49,798 bases of DNA from an uncultured Eubacteriales bacterium (GCA_900316495.1 ONDC01000011.1:1-49798); one strand, 5' to 3'; counted from the stretch's first letter, positions 8,218 through 17,660 are shown. Made by a program: numbers and translations. The notes: generated by a model from the letters alone, not told the origin.

Positions 8218-8997
8218 TTATTGTTCGCTCTGCTTTTTCAGAAGCGTCAGCAGCGTTTGCTTCAGTCTCGCCCTGCGGCTGCAACGGCACTTTCCTCCGT
8301 CGGCGCAGGCTCCTCCCTCCGTCGCCCTTGTGGTCGGCTGGGTGGCGGCTGTCGTCGATTGGGTGGCGGCTGTCGTCGATTGGGTGGTCGGAGCGGACGT
8401 GGCAGACGTGGCTCTCGCGGTTGTCCGAACCGTCGAGGCTGTGGTGGTGGACGGCGTTTCGTAGGAAATTACCTTCCCGTTGAGATCATCCGACACGGCG
8501 AAAAACTGCGACCAGTAATAGGTGCCGTTTTTGTAGGTGACGCCGACGCCGATGTAGTCATATGTCCCCAGAATGTTCGCCCTGTGTCCCGACGAATTCA
8601 TCCATGACTGCATGACCTCTTCGGGAGTGCGCTGTCCGTAGGCGATGTTCTCCCCCGCCGAGCGGTAACTAATACCCGCTTCGGCAAGCGCCGTGAAGCA
8701 GCGGGATCCGTCGGGGCGGGTGTGGGAAAACACGCTCTGTATTTCTCCGGCGCGGATAAGCGCGGCTTCACTGAGCCTGTCGGAATATTGCAGCGGCGCA
8801 AGTCCGTTCGCCGCGCGTTCGCGGTTGACAATCGCCGCGACCTGCATGGCGTAGCTCTCGGTCTGAGCATCGGCGTAGCCCGCCGAGGCATGCGCGGTGA
8901 AGGGCATATCATACGCGGCGTCCGGCAGCGCCGCCGCCGACAGCGTCAGCACGGCAACCATGGCAAGCGAAAGAAACCGTTTCTTTGTGTGATTCAA
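8218..8997 (-). CDS. Secreted CAP/SCP-domain protein with Thr-rich tail
   Basis: A 259-residue exported protein. A signal peptide covers about 1-37 (KKRF, hydrophobic core, AHASA cleavage region). A CAP (SCP/PR-1) domain spans about 50-170 with the conserved residues H92 (FSHTRPDG), E116 (GENIAYG) and H138 (SSGHRANIL). A Thr/Ala/Ser-rich linker (182-226) contains near-identical STTAATQ units. The tail is short, basic and Cys-containing (CADGGKCRCSRR). The start is TTG at 8997, preceded by GGGAGG with a 7-base spacer. Bacterial CAP proteins resemble YkwD and sporulation-associated proteins; the role is unknown. The Thr-rich stretch suggests a wall-spanning stalk (inference). Confidence 0.88.
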   Translation of the reverse strand: MNHTKKRFLSLAMVAVLTLSAAALPDAAYDMPFTAHASAGYADAQTESYAMQVAAIVNRERAANGLAPLQYSDRLSEAALIRAGEIQSVFSHTRPDGSRCFTALAEAGISYRSAGENIAYGQRTPEEVMQSWMNSSGHRANILGTYDYIGVGVTYKNGTYYWSQFFAVSDDLNGKVISYETPSTTTASTVRTTARATSATSAPTTQSTTAATQSTTAATQPTTRATEGGACADGGKCRCSRRARLKQTLLTLLKKQSEQ

Positions 8998-9082
8998 ACA
9001 AAGACCTCCCTGAAAAATGTATTGCGGAAGCAGGCGATGGAAACACCGGTGTTTTTCGCTCGCTCTGTCGTTCCGTGCTTCA

Positions 9083-9112
9083 AGGATAGCACAATTGGCG
9101 AAATCCTGTCAA
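9083..9112 (-). promoter_or_regulatory. Promoter of the CAP-domain gene
   Basis: Minus strand TTGACA (9112-9107) and TATCCT (9088-9083) with an 18-base spacer, about 85 bases before the TTG start at 8997. It directly follows the terminator hairpin of the upstream helicase gene. Confidence 0.65.
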
Positions 9113-9119
9113 CACACAA

Positions 9120-9165
9120 AATATCCCATGTCAGACATTGCCTTTTCTGTCCGACATGGGATATT
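9120..9165 (-). terminator. Hairpin after the large helicase gene
   Basis: A 13-bp perfect stem (AATATCCCATGTC at 9120-9132 with its complement at 9153-9165) continues, after one mismatch, as GACA/TGTC, leaving a loop of about 10 bases. It starts 12 bases past the helicase stop (9177). The T tract on the minus strand is weak (ATATTTTGTGTG), so a terminator is likely but a stability hairpin is possible. Confidence 0.6.
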
Positions 9166-9176
9166 GTCATATGGCA

Positions 9177-12100
9177 TTAATCATTGAAGCAGTGAACGTA
9201 CTCGTCGCCGGCTTCGGAGAGACGGTAGCTGCCGTTTTCGTCCTGCGACAGCCAGCCCCTTGTGTCGGCGTACTGAATGGCCGCGTCAAACGCCGCGCTG
9301 ACGCTCGCGATGACCCGGGTGAAGTTCATGACCTTCGCCGATTCCCTCACAAGGTCGTCGTGCGACATGCTGATCTGCTCGTGCAGCACAAGGCACACCG
9401 CGTTGGCTGCCTCCTGCACGGGAATCTCCTTTACGTCGCGCTTGCTCTCCCCTTCCCCATTGGTTCGGATGAGGGTGTATCCGTCGGGGGTCTGATCCTT
9501 GCGCCAGAGGAATCTGTCCTCATACTGGATCGTGCTTTGCAGCCCGAGCGATTCGATGAGCTGAGACAGGTGATGCTGGATCTTCGCCGTGCTGCGGGTA
9601 ATGCCGAAGCTCTGGATGACACGGCGGGAAAGCCTTGCCTCGCTGACCGGCGCTTCACAGTCAACCACTGATCTGACCGCGTCCTTGATCATCTTTTTGC
9701 ACGCCGGCTGGATAAAGTCCTCGCCGGTGATGGTCAGGGAGTTCAGCTGCGCCGCCTGATAGGGAACGACGTTCGCGGAGACAAGCGGCGCCGGTTCGTC
9801 GGGGATGATCCCGAATTCCTCCTCCTCGGGAAGGGCGGTCTTTTCCTCCGCCCCTGCCGCGGATGCTTCCTCCGGTGCGGGTTCGGCGGGAGGCGCTTCT
9901 TCCTCCTCGTCGTCGGACTGCTCTGCGGCGAGCCTTGATTCCTCGGCCGCCCTGCTAAGAATGTCAAGCAGCCGTGCAAGCTCCTTGCGGCTGTTGTCCC
10001 ACCAGTCCATCGTCCACACGCGGGCGATTTTCCAGCCGAGACTGCCAAGGACGCTGATTTGCGCCAGCTCCCTGTCGCGCACGGTCTTGGAGTCGCGGTA
10101 GGTGCTGCCGTCCAGCAGGATGCCCAGCAGGTACTGACCGGGATTGACCGGGTCGACCACGCCGATGTCAATGCGGTACTGCGAATGTCCGACGTTGCGC
10201 TGCGTTTCATAGCCGTTCTCCGCAAGCGCCGCGCAGATGGCTCTGCTGACCCCTTCGTCTTCCTCCCCGGCACGGGACGCGCTGTAATCGTCGGCAAAAT
10301 GATCCCTGCCCGCCGCGTATTCAAGGAAGGAACGCAGCGCGGCGACGCCCTCCGCATTGGTGCGGTTGAGGTCGATCTGCTCCGGCTCGAGGGTGGAGAA
10401 CACCACCATCTCGCATCTTGCGCGGGAAACGGCGACGTTGAGCCTGCGCCAGCCGCCCTCGCGGTTCAGCGGACCGAAATTCATGGAGACGCGCCCCTCC
10501 TTGTCGGGGCCGTAACCGATGGAGAAGAGAATCACGTCGCGCTCGTCGCCCTGCACGTTTTCAAGGTTCTTGATGAAGAGCGGCTCCCTGCCGTTGTTCA
10601 CCCACGCTTCCAGCGCGCTGTCCTCCTTGCAGGCGTCGATAAGAAGGTCATCGATGAGGTTCTGCTGGTTGATATTGAAGGTGACGACGCCGACACTCAG
10701 ACTGCTGTCCTTCCTGTCGTGACAGCGGCGTTTCAGCTCGCCGATAACGGCTTCCGCTTCGGCGCGGTTCTGACGGCTCTTGCCGCGGTCAAAATAACCG
10801 TCGGTGTGTACCAGTCTGACCTTTGCCTCACGGTCATTGACCGAGGGGAAGGTGTAGAGCTTGTTTTCGTAGAAGTGGCAATTGCTGAACGCGATCAGGC
10901 TTTCATGACGGCTGCGGTAATGCCAGAGAAGATGCGTCTGCGGCATGTTCAGCGCCAGGCAGTCGTCAAGGATGCTTTCGAGATCCTCGTCGTCGATATT
11001 GTCCTCGTCCACGGAGGAGGTCGCAAAGAAGGAGGTCGGCGGCATCTGCTTCGGGTCGCCGACAATCACCGCGTTTTTGCCGCGCGCGAGGGCGCCGACG
11101 GCCTTGGAGGTGGTGATCTGGGAGGCCTCGTCGAACACCACGAGGTCAAACGGCTCGCGGTTGGGGGCGAGGTACTGCGCCGCCGAAATCGGACTCATGA
11201 GCATACAGGGACAGAGACGCGGCAGCATGTTGGGAATCTGGTCAAAGAGCTTGCGGATACTGAGTCCTCTGCCTCCGCTGCGAATCGCCTTCTGCAGGAT
11301 GCCAAGCTCGGAGCTTTGCGCCGCTTCCTTGGCAAAATTCGGCACCCGCGCGGCGAGACGGCAGTATATTTCCTTTTTGGTCAGGTTGGTGAGATCGGCA
11401 TCCATCTGACGGAACTGCTCGATCTTTTCGTTGAACACCGCGCCGGAGAAACGGTTCAACACCGGCTCGGAGTCGATGATCTGCATACAAAGGACTTTGG
11501 CAAGCGCCTTCCGGAAGCCGCCCGCCGCGTCCTCGTGGGACAGACCCTCGCGGTACGCTTCAATCAGGCATTGCATGCCGCAGCTCTCCGCTTCGCCCGC
11601 TATGGCGTTCCACGTAATCCATTCCTTCAGCTCGTCAAAGTGCGCCGTCACGTTATCGCAGACGGTGATCTGAGAAGCCGTCCAGTCGTCTTGATACAGG
11701 AAGGTGGTGTCAAGGATCGCGTCGAGCGCGCTTCTGACGGGAAGCACGCCGGACATGGCTTGGATCACGCCGTCGATCTCTTCCCGAAGCTCTCCCCTTC
11801 CGCAGTAGCCCTTCCGGAAGTCGCTGCCGCCGAACAGTTCGTCAAGCCGCGCGGCACTGTCCTTTGCCTCGCCGCATAGCCGGCTGACGGCGTTCCAATC
11901 CGTCGTGCTGCCGTTGTAGAGATTGCCGAGGGATTCGCCATGCCGGTCAAACAGGGCTTCGGCGGCATTCATTTCATTGCGGTAATTGAGAAGGGTCAGA
12001 AGCTGCTGCTCCAGCTGCCCCTTGTTGATCGCGCCGATGGAGTACGGCAGCAGCCTTTTGCAGAGGGCGTTGATACCGAGTTTGCGCGGAATCAGCCATT

Positions 12101-15100
12101 TGGCGGCTGCCGCGCGGTATTCCCCTAAGAGCTGCATGCCGTCGAGGGTGAGGAATTCCGGTCGCCAATACGACAGAAGCATGGCGGCATGCTGATTGGC
12201 GTTGGCATAATGCCCGCACATCTCCTGCAGCTTGAGGAAGAAAAACGCGGGATTTTCCGCCTGTGCCCACGCCTTCGGATAAGAAAGCCACAGCTTCATC
12301 TCACGCGCCGCAGCTTCGAGGGCGGTGATCTCCTCGAAGCTGCCCGACGGCACCTGTACCTCGGCAGTAAAGGCACGCAGCGCGGATTGGAGCTTCTCCA
12401 GAGCGGAACGGTATGACGAAAGCTGATCCGGCAGGGTCATGCGGAGCTGCTGGGAATAATCCGCCGTGATGACCGCCGACAGGGGGTGATCCTTCGGATG
12501 TCCCACCGCCTTTGCCGCGGCTGTCACACGCTGCAGCAGAAGCGACTGTCTGTCCCACAGCTCGCGGTCGATCTGTGAAACGGCGCTGTAATCCGGCGCG
12601 GGAAGATCGGGGAAGGAGCTGTTGGCTTCGTACTCGTTGATCAGCTGATAGAGCGTCCTGCCGCATTTGCGCTCCTTATGAAGCTCCCGCACATACTCGC
12701 TCAGCTCGGCACGGAGCTGGGCGATCTGGTTCGCCTTGTTCTCATAGGACTGGGCGGTCTGTCCCTTTGTCACCTCGGACGCCTTGCGAAGCTGTTCCAG
12801 CACGGATTTTTTCTTCGCCTTGTTGGAATGAAGCTCCAGACAGAAATCGCCGATGCCGATTTTGTCGAGTCTGCGTTCCACCACTTCCAGCGCCGCCATT
12901 TTTTCCGCGACAAAAAGCACGGTTTTTCCCTGCGCAAGGGCGTTGGCGATCAGCGCGGTGATGGTCTGGGATTTGCCGGTGCCGGGAGGACCGTGCAGCA
13001 CGAAGCTCTTGCCCTCTGAGGCGGCTTTGATGGCGAAAAGCTGCGACGCGTCGGCTGACATCGGCAGAAGCACGCCGTTCTCGTCCACCTCGTCGCCGAT
13101 GCTCATTTCCTCGGTCTCCCATTGCAACTGTCCCTCCATCAGGCTGCTGACAATCTTGTTTTTGGCAAGGTCGCCGTAACGGCTGCGGATGTCGTTCCAC
13201 ATGACGAACTGCGAGAAGGAGAAGATGCCGATGTACGCCGATTCCAGCACATCCCAATTCTTCTGCTCCATGATCGCCTTGCGCACGATGGTGAACACCT
13301 TGCGGGTGTCAACGCCGTGTTCGTCCTCGGGAAGGACATTGAGACCCTTTATTTCGATATTGAAATCCTGTTTGAGCTTTTCCAGAATGGTGACGTTCAT
13401 CTGCGGCTCGTCGTCGCGCAGACGGACGACGTAGCCCTGCGCCGCCGACTTGCGCACGATCTCCACCGGAACGAGAATGAGCGGCGCGTAGCGGGGCTTG
13501 GTGCTTCTGGGATTCTCATACCAGCGGAGAAGTCCCAGCGCCATATACAGGGTGTTTGCGCCGTTCTCCTCGAGCGACGACTTGGCGGAGCGGTACAGCT
13601 CCTTGATGGTCTTGGCAAGCTCCGTGTCGTTCAGCGCCGAGCGCAGGCGGTGATTCTTGAATTCCGACTGAATGACGGAGGCAAACGCGCCCAGCTCGTG
13701 CATATTGTCAAAGTGCAGCTCTCCCTGATTCCAGTCGGACGGACGGGGCATGATCTTGAAATCCTCGCCGTCGGAAAGCGAATCCTCCAGCTCGTCAACC
13801 GACGAGGCAAGCAACGGAATCAGCGTTTTGGAAAGCCGGAGATTGATGAGCGAATTGCGGAGACCCAGATCCAGCAGCTTGCGCTCCCAGCGGGTCTTGC
13901 GGGTAACGGGGGTGTCCTCCTCCGGCTCGTCTGTCGCGACCGCGCCGGTTTTGTCCTTCGGGGCGGCGGTCAGGTCGTTCTCGTCAAGAAGCGGGCGCTC
14001 CACCTTCCACCCGTTTTCCGTGGGAATACGCATGGGCATAGGCTTGACGCCGCTGAGTCTGGCGCGGTTCACATCGATGAAGCAAATGACCGAGCTTAAG
14101 TCGGCAAGCTGCTTCTCCGCCGTTTTCTGCGCGTCGTCGAAGGGAACGGTTGTCTCCTTGGCGGCAAACGAGGTGCATTCCACCACCGCAATTTCATTGA
14201 TGCCGTTCGCCAGCCTTTTGGTGATGAGCGAGGCGTCGTCCTGCACCGTCTCCGGGAAGGACATTTCCTCCAGCCAGACGCCGGCGAAGACGTGTCCCTT
14301 CAACAGGATCAGCAGCGGGTGAAGCCGGAGGGATTCCAACGCGGCCGCGTAGAGCAGCGTCAGATCCATGCAGGAGCCGAGCTTCTGCTCCATTACGGTA
14401 TCGCACAGGCGGATGCGCTGCCCTACGGCTTCAAAGCCGGCGGGTGGCACGCAGTAGACGATGTTCCTCTCCTGCAGCGCGCCGTAGACCGCCGCCGCCT
14501 GCTTCAGCACGCGGTTGGGGTCGTTGCTCTGGTACCCGTCGAGCGACGGGTCGCCCGTCCACTTGCCCAACAGCTCCGCCGCACGGGCGGTGATCTGCGC
14601 GATCACCGGATGGTTCGGGGTGACGAAGGCGCAGAGCAGCTCCGGATAGAGGGTGATGCCGTGCCACTGGTCAAAGGCAAGGGCAGTGATTTCGTTTTGC
14701 AGGAGGCAGAGCGTCCGTTCCCCGCAGGTGAGCGTGATGGTCAGCATACCGCTGATCTTTTCCGTCATGCCGGCGAGGAAATTCCCGTCGGGAATGACGG
14801 TCACGTCGTGAAGCGGCAGCGTCCGTCCCGCGGGGAGCAGGTCGATGTGTTCATGATACGGCAGACAGAACGCAGGCTCGGAGGTAATGCGAAGCTCCGC
14901 GTCCGCGACGCTTTCCTCCGATTCGTTGAAGATCGTCAGGGAGCGGATGATCCTGAGTCCGTTCTGCAGCAGCGCGTAATTGACGACCGGAAGGAAATTT
15001 ACGTCGATATGTATTTTTCCGTTATTCTCCGCTTCGGTCGCTTCGCTTTCCGAATTCTCTTCTGCTGCGGTCGCTTCGCTTTCCGAATTCTCTTCTGCTG

Positions 15101-15863
15101 CGGGTGCTTCGCTCTCCGAATCCTCTTCTGCTGCGGGTGCTTCGATTTCTGAATCTTCTTCTGCTGTGGGTGCTTCGCTTTCTGAATCTTCCTCCGTTGC
15201 GGGTGCTTCGCTCTCCGAATCCTCTTCTGCTGCGGGAGCTTCGCTTTCCGATTCTTCCTCCGCTGCGGGTGCTTCGCTTTCTGATTCTTCCTCCGCTGCG
15301 GGTGCTTCGCTCTCTGAATCTTCCTCCGCTGCGGGTGCTTCGCTCTCTGAATCTTCCTCCGTTGCGGGGGCTTCGCTCTCCGAATCCTCTTCTGCTACTG
15401 GTGCTTCGCTTTCTGATTCTTCCTCCGCTGCGGGTGCTTCGCTCTCCGAATCCTCTTCCGCTGCGGGTGCTTCGCTTTCGGAGGAATTGCCGTGGGCGTC
15501 GTTGTAGCCGTGGACGAGGACGAACCAATGACACAGCTTGTGCGCCATGCGGAGACGGTTTTCCGCTTCTTCGGCGGTGATTTCCGTGCCCTCCGCTTTG
15601 TCATCGAGCGAGAGAAGAATGTCCTCAATGCTGATAATGATCAGTTGATGGCTGCGGAGAAATGCGATTTTCTCTGACTGGATCGAATCGTCGGGCAGCG
15701 TCAGTCCGTTGATCGTCAGCAGCTCATCCGCAATGCGCTCCCCGATCCTGCCGAGCAGCTCCGCGCATTGCCGCGGCTGCGTCGCGGAGCATTCCTCCGC
15801 CTCTGCGCCAAGTACGGCAATATCGTGCCATTTCGACGCCATAAATTCAAAATTGGATGCCAT
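9177..15863 (-). CDS. Giant DUF4011 / SF1 helicase / Vsr-like nuclease / DUF3320 protein
   Basis: A 2228-residue multidomain protein. Residues 1-125 are helical; 128-281 are 14 acidic 11-residue repeats. A transglutaminase-like segment follows with C498 (GSCMDL), H524 (GHVFAG) and a strand with VVECTSF. A DUF4011 region begins near 650 (TRWERKLLDLGLRNSLINLRL). The SF1 helicase core has Walker A HGPPGTGKSQT (K964), motif II VVFDEASQ (D1578), GDPKQMPP, and late motifs VQGDERDVILFS and NVAVSRAR. A PD-(D/E)XK Vsr-like domain spans about 1875-1960 (RIDIGVVDP with D1899; DRELAQISVLGSLGWKIARVW). A DUF3320 winged-helix region lies near 2040-2155. ATG at 15863 has AGGAGG with a 7-base spacer. I recall this architecture being listed among antiphage-defence candidates (not checked); defence here is inference. 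No partner gene adjoins it. Confidence 0.88.
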   Translation of the reverse strand: MASNFEFMASKWHDIAVLGAEAEECSATQPRQCAELLGRIGERIADELLTINGLTLPDDSIQSEKIAFLRSHQLIIISIEDILLSLDDKAEGTEITAEEAENRLRMAHKLCHWFVLVHGYNDAHGNSSESEAPAAEEDSESEAPAAEEESESEAPVAEEDSESEAPATEEDSESEAPAAEEDSESEAPAAEEESESEAPAAEEESESEAPAAEEDSESEAPATEEDSESEAPTAEEDSEIEAPAAEEDSESEAPAAEENSESEATAAEENSESEATEAENNGKIHIDVNFLPVVNYALLQNGLRIIRSLTIFNESEESVADAELRITSEPAFCLPYHEHIDLLPAGRTLPLHDVTVIPDGNFLAGMTEKISGMLTITLTCGERTLCLLQNEITALAFDQWHGITLYPELLCAFVTPNHPVIAQITARAAELLGKWTGDPSLDGYQSNDPNRVLKQAAAVYGALQERNIVYCVPPAGFEAVGQRIRLCDTVMEQKLGSCMDLTLLYAAALESLRLHPLLILLKGHVFAGVWLEEMSFPETVQDDASLITKRLANGINEIAVVECTSFAAKETTVPFDDAQKTAEKQLADLSSVICFIDVNRARLSGVKPMPMRIPTENGWKVERPLLDENDLTAAPKDKTGAVATDEPEEDTPVTRKTRWERKLLDLGLRNSLINLRLSKTLIPLLASSVDELEDSLSDGEDFKIMPRPSDWNQGELHFDNMHELGAFASVIQSEFKNHRLRSALNDTELAKTIKELYRSAKSSLEENGANTLYMALGLLRWYENPRSTKPRYAPLILVPVEIVRKSAAQGYVVRLRDDEPQMNVTILEKLKQDFNIEIKGLNVLPEDEHGVDTRKVFTIVRKAIMEQKNWDVLESAYIGIFSFSQFVMWNDIRSRYGDLAKNKIVSSLMEGQLQWETEEMSIGDEVDENGVLLPMSADASQLFAIKAASEGKSFVLHGPPGTGKSQTITALIANALAQGKTVLFVAEKMAALEVVERRLDKIGIGDFCLELHSNKAKKKSVLEQLRKASEVTKGQTAQSYENKANQIAQLRAELSEYVRELHKERKCGRTLYQLINEYEANSSFPDLPAPDYSAVSQIDRELWDRQSLLLQRVTAAAKAVGHPKDHPLSAVITADYSQQLRMTLPDQLSSYRSALEKLQSALRAFTAEVQVPSGSFEEITALEAAAREMKLWLSYPKAWAQAENPAFFFLKLQEMCGHYANANQHAAMLLSYWRPEFLTLDGMQLLGEYRAAAAKWLIPRKLGINALCKRLLPYSIGAINKGQLEQQLLTLLNYRNEMNAAEALFDRHGESLGNLYNGSTTDWNAVSRLCGEAKDSAARLDELFGGSDFRKGYCGRGELREEIDGVIQAMSGVLPVRSALDAILDTTFLYQDDWTASQITVCDNVTAHFDELKEWITWNAIAGEAESCGMQCLIEAYREGLSHEDAAGGFRKALAKVLCMQIIDSEPVLNRFSGAVFNEKIEQFRQMDADLTNLTKKEIYCRLAARVPNFAKEAAQSSELGILQKAIRSGGRGLSIRKLFDQIPNMLPRLCPCMLMSPISAAQYLAPNREPFDLVVFDEASQITTSKAVGALARGKNAVIVGDPKQMPPTSFFATSSVDEDNIDDEDLESILDDCLALNMPQTHLLWHYRSRHESLIAFSNCHFYENKLYTFPSVNDREAKVRLVHTDGYFDRGKSRQNRAEAEAVIGELKRRCHDRKDSSLSVGVVTFNINQQNLIDDLLIDACKEDSALEAWVNNGREPLFIKNLENVQGDERDVILFSIGYGPDKEGRVSMNFGPLNREGGWRRLNVAVSRARCEMVVFSTLEPEQIDLNRTNAEGVAALRSFLEYAAGRDHFADDYSASRAGEEDEGVSRAICAALAENGYETQRNVGHSQYRIDIGVVDPVNPGQYLLGILLDGSTYRDSKTVRDRELAQISVLGSLGWKIARVWTMDWWDNSRKELARLLDILSRAAEESRLAAEQSDDEEEEAPPAEPAPEEASAAGAEEKTALPEEEEFGIIPDEPAPLVSANVVPYQAAQLNSLTITGEDFIQPACKKMIKDAVRSVVDCEAPVSEARLSRRVIQSFGITRSTAKIQHHLSQLIESLGLQSTIQYEDRFLWRKDQTPDGYTLIRTNGEGESKRDVKEIPVQEAANAVCLVLHEQISMSHDDLVRESAKVMNFTRVIASVSAAFDAAIQYADTRGWLSQDENGSYRLSEAGDEYVHCFND
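15021..15482 (-). repeat. 14-copy 33-bp in-frame tandem repeat inside the helicase gene
   Basis: Fourteen consecutive 33-bp units encode variants of SESEAPAAEED (residues 128-281 of the helicase protein). Units differ by single codon changes (AP/AT, AA/AT/VA/TA, EED/EEE/EEN), and the last two are the most diverged (SESEATAAEEN, SESEATEAENN). Period 33 keeps the frame, so copy number can change without breaking the protein. The segment is strongly acidic and probably disordered. Confidence 0.95.
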
Positions 15864-15906
15864 AATCTGCCTCCTGCATTTTTGTTATAATTTTTATATT
15901 GTCTTA

Positions 15907-15935
15907 ATCATATCACGTCCCATTCAAAAATTCAA
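15907..15935 (-). promoter_or_regulatory. Promoter of the DUF4011 helicase gene
   Basis: Minus strand TTGAAT (15935-15930) and TATGAT (15912-15907) with a 17-base spacer, about 44 bases upstream of the ATG at 15863. It lies back to back with the ABC-exporter promoter in the divergent region 15864-16054. Confidence 0.6.
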
Positions 15936-15975
15936 TCGTTTACCGCGATGAAACTGAAAAAATATGTTAAACATC

Positions 15976-16004
15976 TTGACAAAAGTATGACAGAGTGTTA
16001 CAAT
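15976..16004 (+). promoter_or_regulatory. Promoter of the ABC-2 exporter operon
   Basis: TTGACA (15976-15981), a 17-base spacer and TACAAT (15999-16004): a near-consensus sigma-A promoter about 50 bases before the ATG at 16055. Confidence 0.85.
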
Positions 16005-16054
16005 AGCTTTTCCACGCTTAAAAAATTAAAGTGTATTTCAGGGGGGTAAGATGA

Positions 16055-16840
16055 ATGATCGTCATGAAAAACATTTGCAAGACCTATCGGGTTGCCAGAC
16101 GCAACGCCGGGTTCCGCGAGGCGGTGAAGTCCTTCCTTCACAGGGAATATGACACCGTAACGGCGCTGGACAATGTGAGCTTCTCCATCGCCGACGGAGA
16201 AACGGTCGGCTATATCGGGCCGAACGGCGCGGGCAAAAGCACCACCATCAAAATTCTCAGCGGCATCCTTACGCCCGACAGCGGGGAATGTCTGGTGGAC
16301 GGGAGAATTCCGTGGAAGGATCGGATCGGACACGTCGCCAGAATCGGCGTGGTGTTCGGGCAGCGCTCCCAGCTCTGGTGGGATGTGCCGGTTGACGATT
16401 CCTTCGAGCTGCTACGGGACATTTACTCTATCCCTTCCGACGTCTACCGGCGCAACAGAGACGAGCTGACCGAACTGCTTGACCTCGGCAAGCTGCTGAA
16501 AACGCCCGTGCGGCAGCTCTCTCTGGGACAGAGAATGCGCTGCGAGCTGGCTGCGTCGCTGCTTCATTCGCCGGATATTCTCTTTCTTGACGAGCCGACC
16601 ATCGGTCTGGACGCGGTTTCCAAAATCGCCGTGCGGGAATTCATTGTCCGGCTCAACCGCGAGAGAAAAACCACCGTCATTCTCACCACCCACGACATGC
16701 AGGACATCGAAGCCATTACCAGACGGATCATCCTGATCGGCAGGGGAAGCATCCTGCTTGACGGCGACCTCAGCGACATTGCCGGACGCGGCGATCTGGA
16801 TCATACCGTCGCGGAGCTGTACCGCTCCTACGATATTTGA
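16055..16840 (+). CDS. ABC-2 type exporter, ATP-binding protein
   Basis: A 261-residue ABC ATPase. Walker A is GPNGAGKST (55-63), the Q-loop region reads VVFGQRSQLWWDVP, the signature is LSLGQRMRCELA, Walker B is ILFLDEPTIGLD, and the switch region is ILTTHDMQDIEAI. The FGQRSQLWWDVPV stretch is typical of the DrrA-like ATPases paired with two PF06182-type permeases. The SD is a run of six G, 8 bases before ATG. It heads a three-gene operon with the two permeases that follow 10 and then 6 bases apart. Exported substrate unknown; such systems often carry lipids, peptides or drugs. Confidence 0.93.
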   Translation: MIVMKNICKTYRVARRNAGFREAVKSFLHREYDTVTALDNVSFSIADGETVGYIGPNGAGKSTTIKILSGILTPDSGECLVDGRIPWKDRIGHVARIGVVFGQRSQLWWDVPVDDSFELLRDIYSIPSDVYRRNRDELTELLDLGKLLKTPVRQLSLGQRMRCELAASLLHSPDILFLDEPTIGLDAVSKIAVREFIVRLNRERKTTVILTTHDMQDIEAITRRIILIGRGSILLDGDLSDIAGRGDLDHTVAELYRSYDI

Positions 16841-16850
16841 GGTGACGGAC

Positions 16851-17660
16851 ATGAAGTGGAAAAAATATCTCTCCGTTTTCCGGCTGCGGTTTGCCATGTG
16901 TCTGCAATACCGCACTGCCGCGTTCGCCGGCGTCGCGACGCAGTTCGTCTGGGGCTTCATGGAGATCAACGTCTTTTACGCCTTCCGTTCCTCCGACCCC
17001 GCCGCCTTTCCCATGGGCTTTGAACAGCTTGCCTCGTACATCTGGCTGCAGCAGGCGTTCTTAGCGCTTTTCATGGTGTGGTTCATGGAGAACGAGATTT
17101 TCGACAGCATTATGGACGGGAATATCTGCTATGAGCTTTGCCGGCCGATCGACCTCTACAACCTGTGGTTCGCCCGGAGCGCCGCGCACCGCATGTCCCG
17201 CGCCCTGCTCCGCTGCGCGCCGATTCTGCTGGCGGCGTTCCTTCTGCCGCCTCCCTACAGAATGACGCTGCCGCCGGACGCACTGACCCTTGTCTGCTTT
17301 GTTTTCGCCATGCTGCTCTCCGTGACCGTAACCATCGCGCTGTGCATGCTGGTCTACATGCTGTCCTTCTTCACCGTGTCGCCGCAGGGACTGAGAATAC
17401 TCTTTGCCATGATCGCCGAGGTGCTGCAGGGCATTGTGATCCCGCTCCCCTTCTACCCGCGGAATGTCCGGCGCCTGATGGAAATGCTCCCCTTTGCCTC
17501 GATGGAAAATGTGCCGCTGCGTATCTACAGCGGCAACATAAGCGGCGGCGAGGCGGTCAGGGCCATGCTGCTGCAGGGCTTCTGGGTCCTCCTGCTTATT
17601 GCGGCAGGAAAGCTGATCTGCCGCAGGGCTATGAAAAAAGTTACGGTACAGGGAGGGTGA
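16851..17660 (+). CDS. ABC-2 type exporter permease 1
   Basis: A 269-residue integral membrane protein with about six hydrophobic segments, beginning with a cytoplasmic KWKKYLSVFRLRF stretch. It resembles the first permease of the PF06182-type ABC-2 exporters (AAFAGVATQFVWGF early, LPFYPRNVRRLMEMLPFASM near the C-terminus). ATG at 16851 follows GAGGTG by 6 bases. An in-frame upstream start at 16758 would overlap the ATPase gene by 83 bases and is rejected. Probably forms a heterodimer with the next gene product. Confidence 0.88.
   Translation: MKWKKYLSVFRLRFAMCLQYRTAAFAGVATQFVWGFMEINVFYAFRSSDPAAFPMGFEQLASYIWLQQAFLALFMVWFMENEIFDSIMDGNICYELCRPIDLYNLWFARSAAHRMSRALLRCAPILLAAFLLPPPYRMTLPPDALTLVCFVFAMLLSVTVTIALCMLVYMLSFFTVSPQGLRILFAMIAEVLQGIVIPLPFYPRNVRRLMEMLPFASMENVPLRIYSGNISGGEAVRAMLLQGFWVLLLIAAGKLICRRAMKKVTVQGG

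Noticed and set aside
15021-15482. Regular repeats that could be taken for a CRISPR array
   Set aside because: The 33-bp units are contiguous, with no unique spacers, and translate in frame as an acidic repeat in the helicase protein; no cas genes are nearby.
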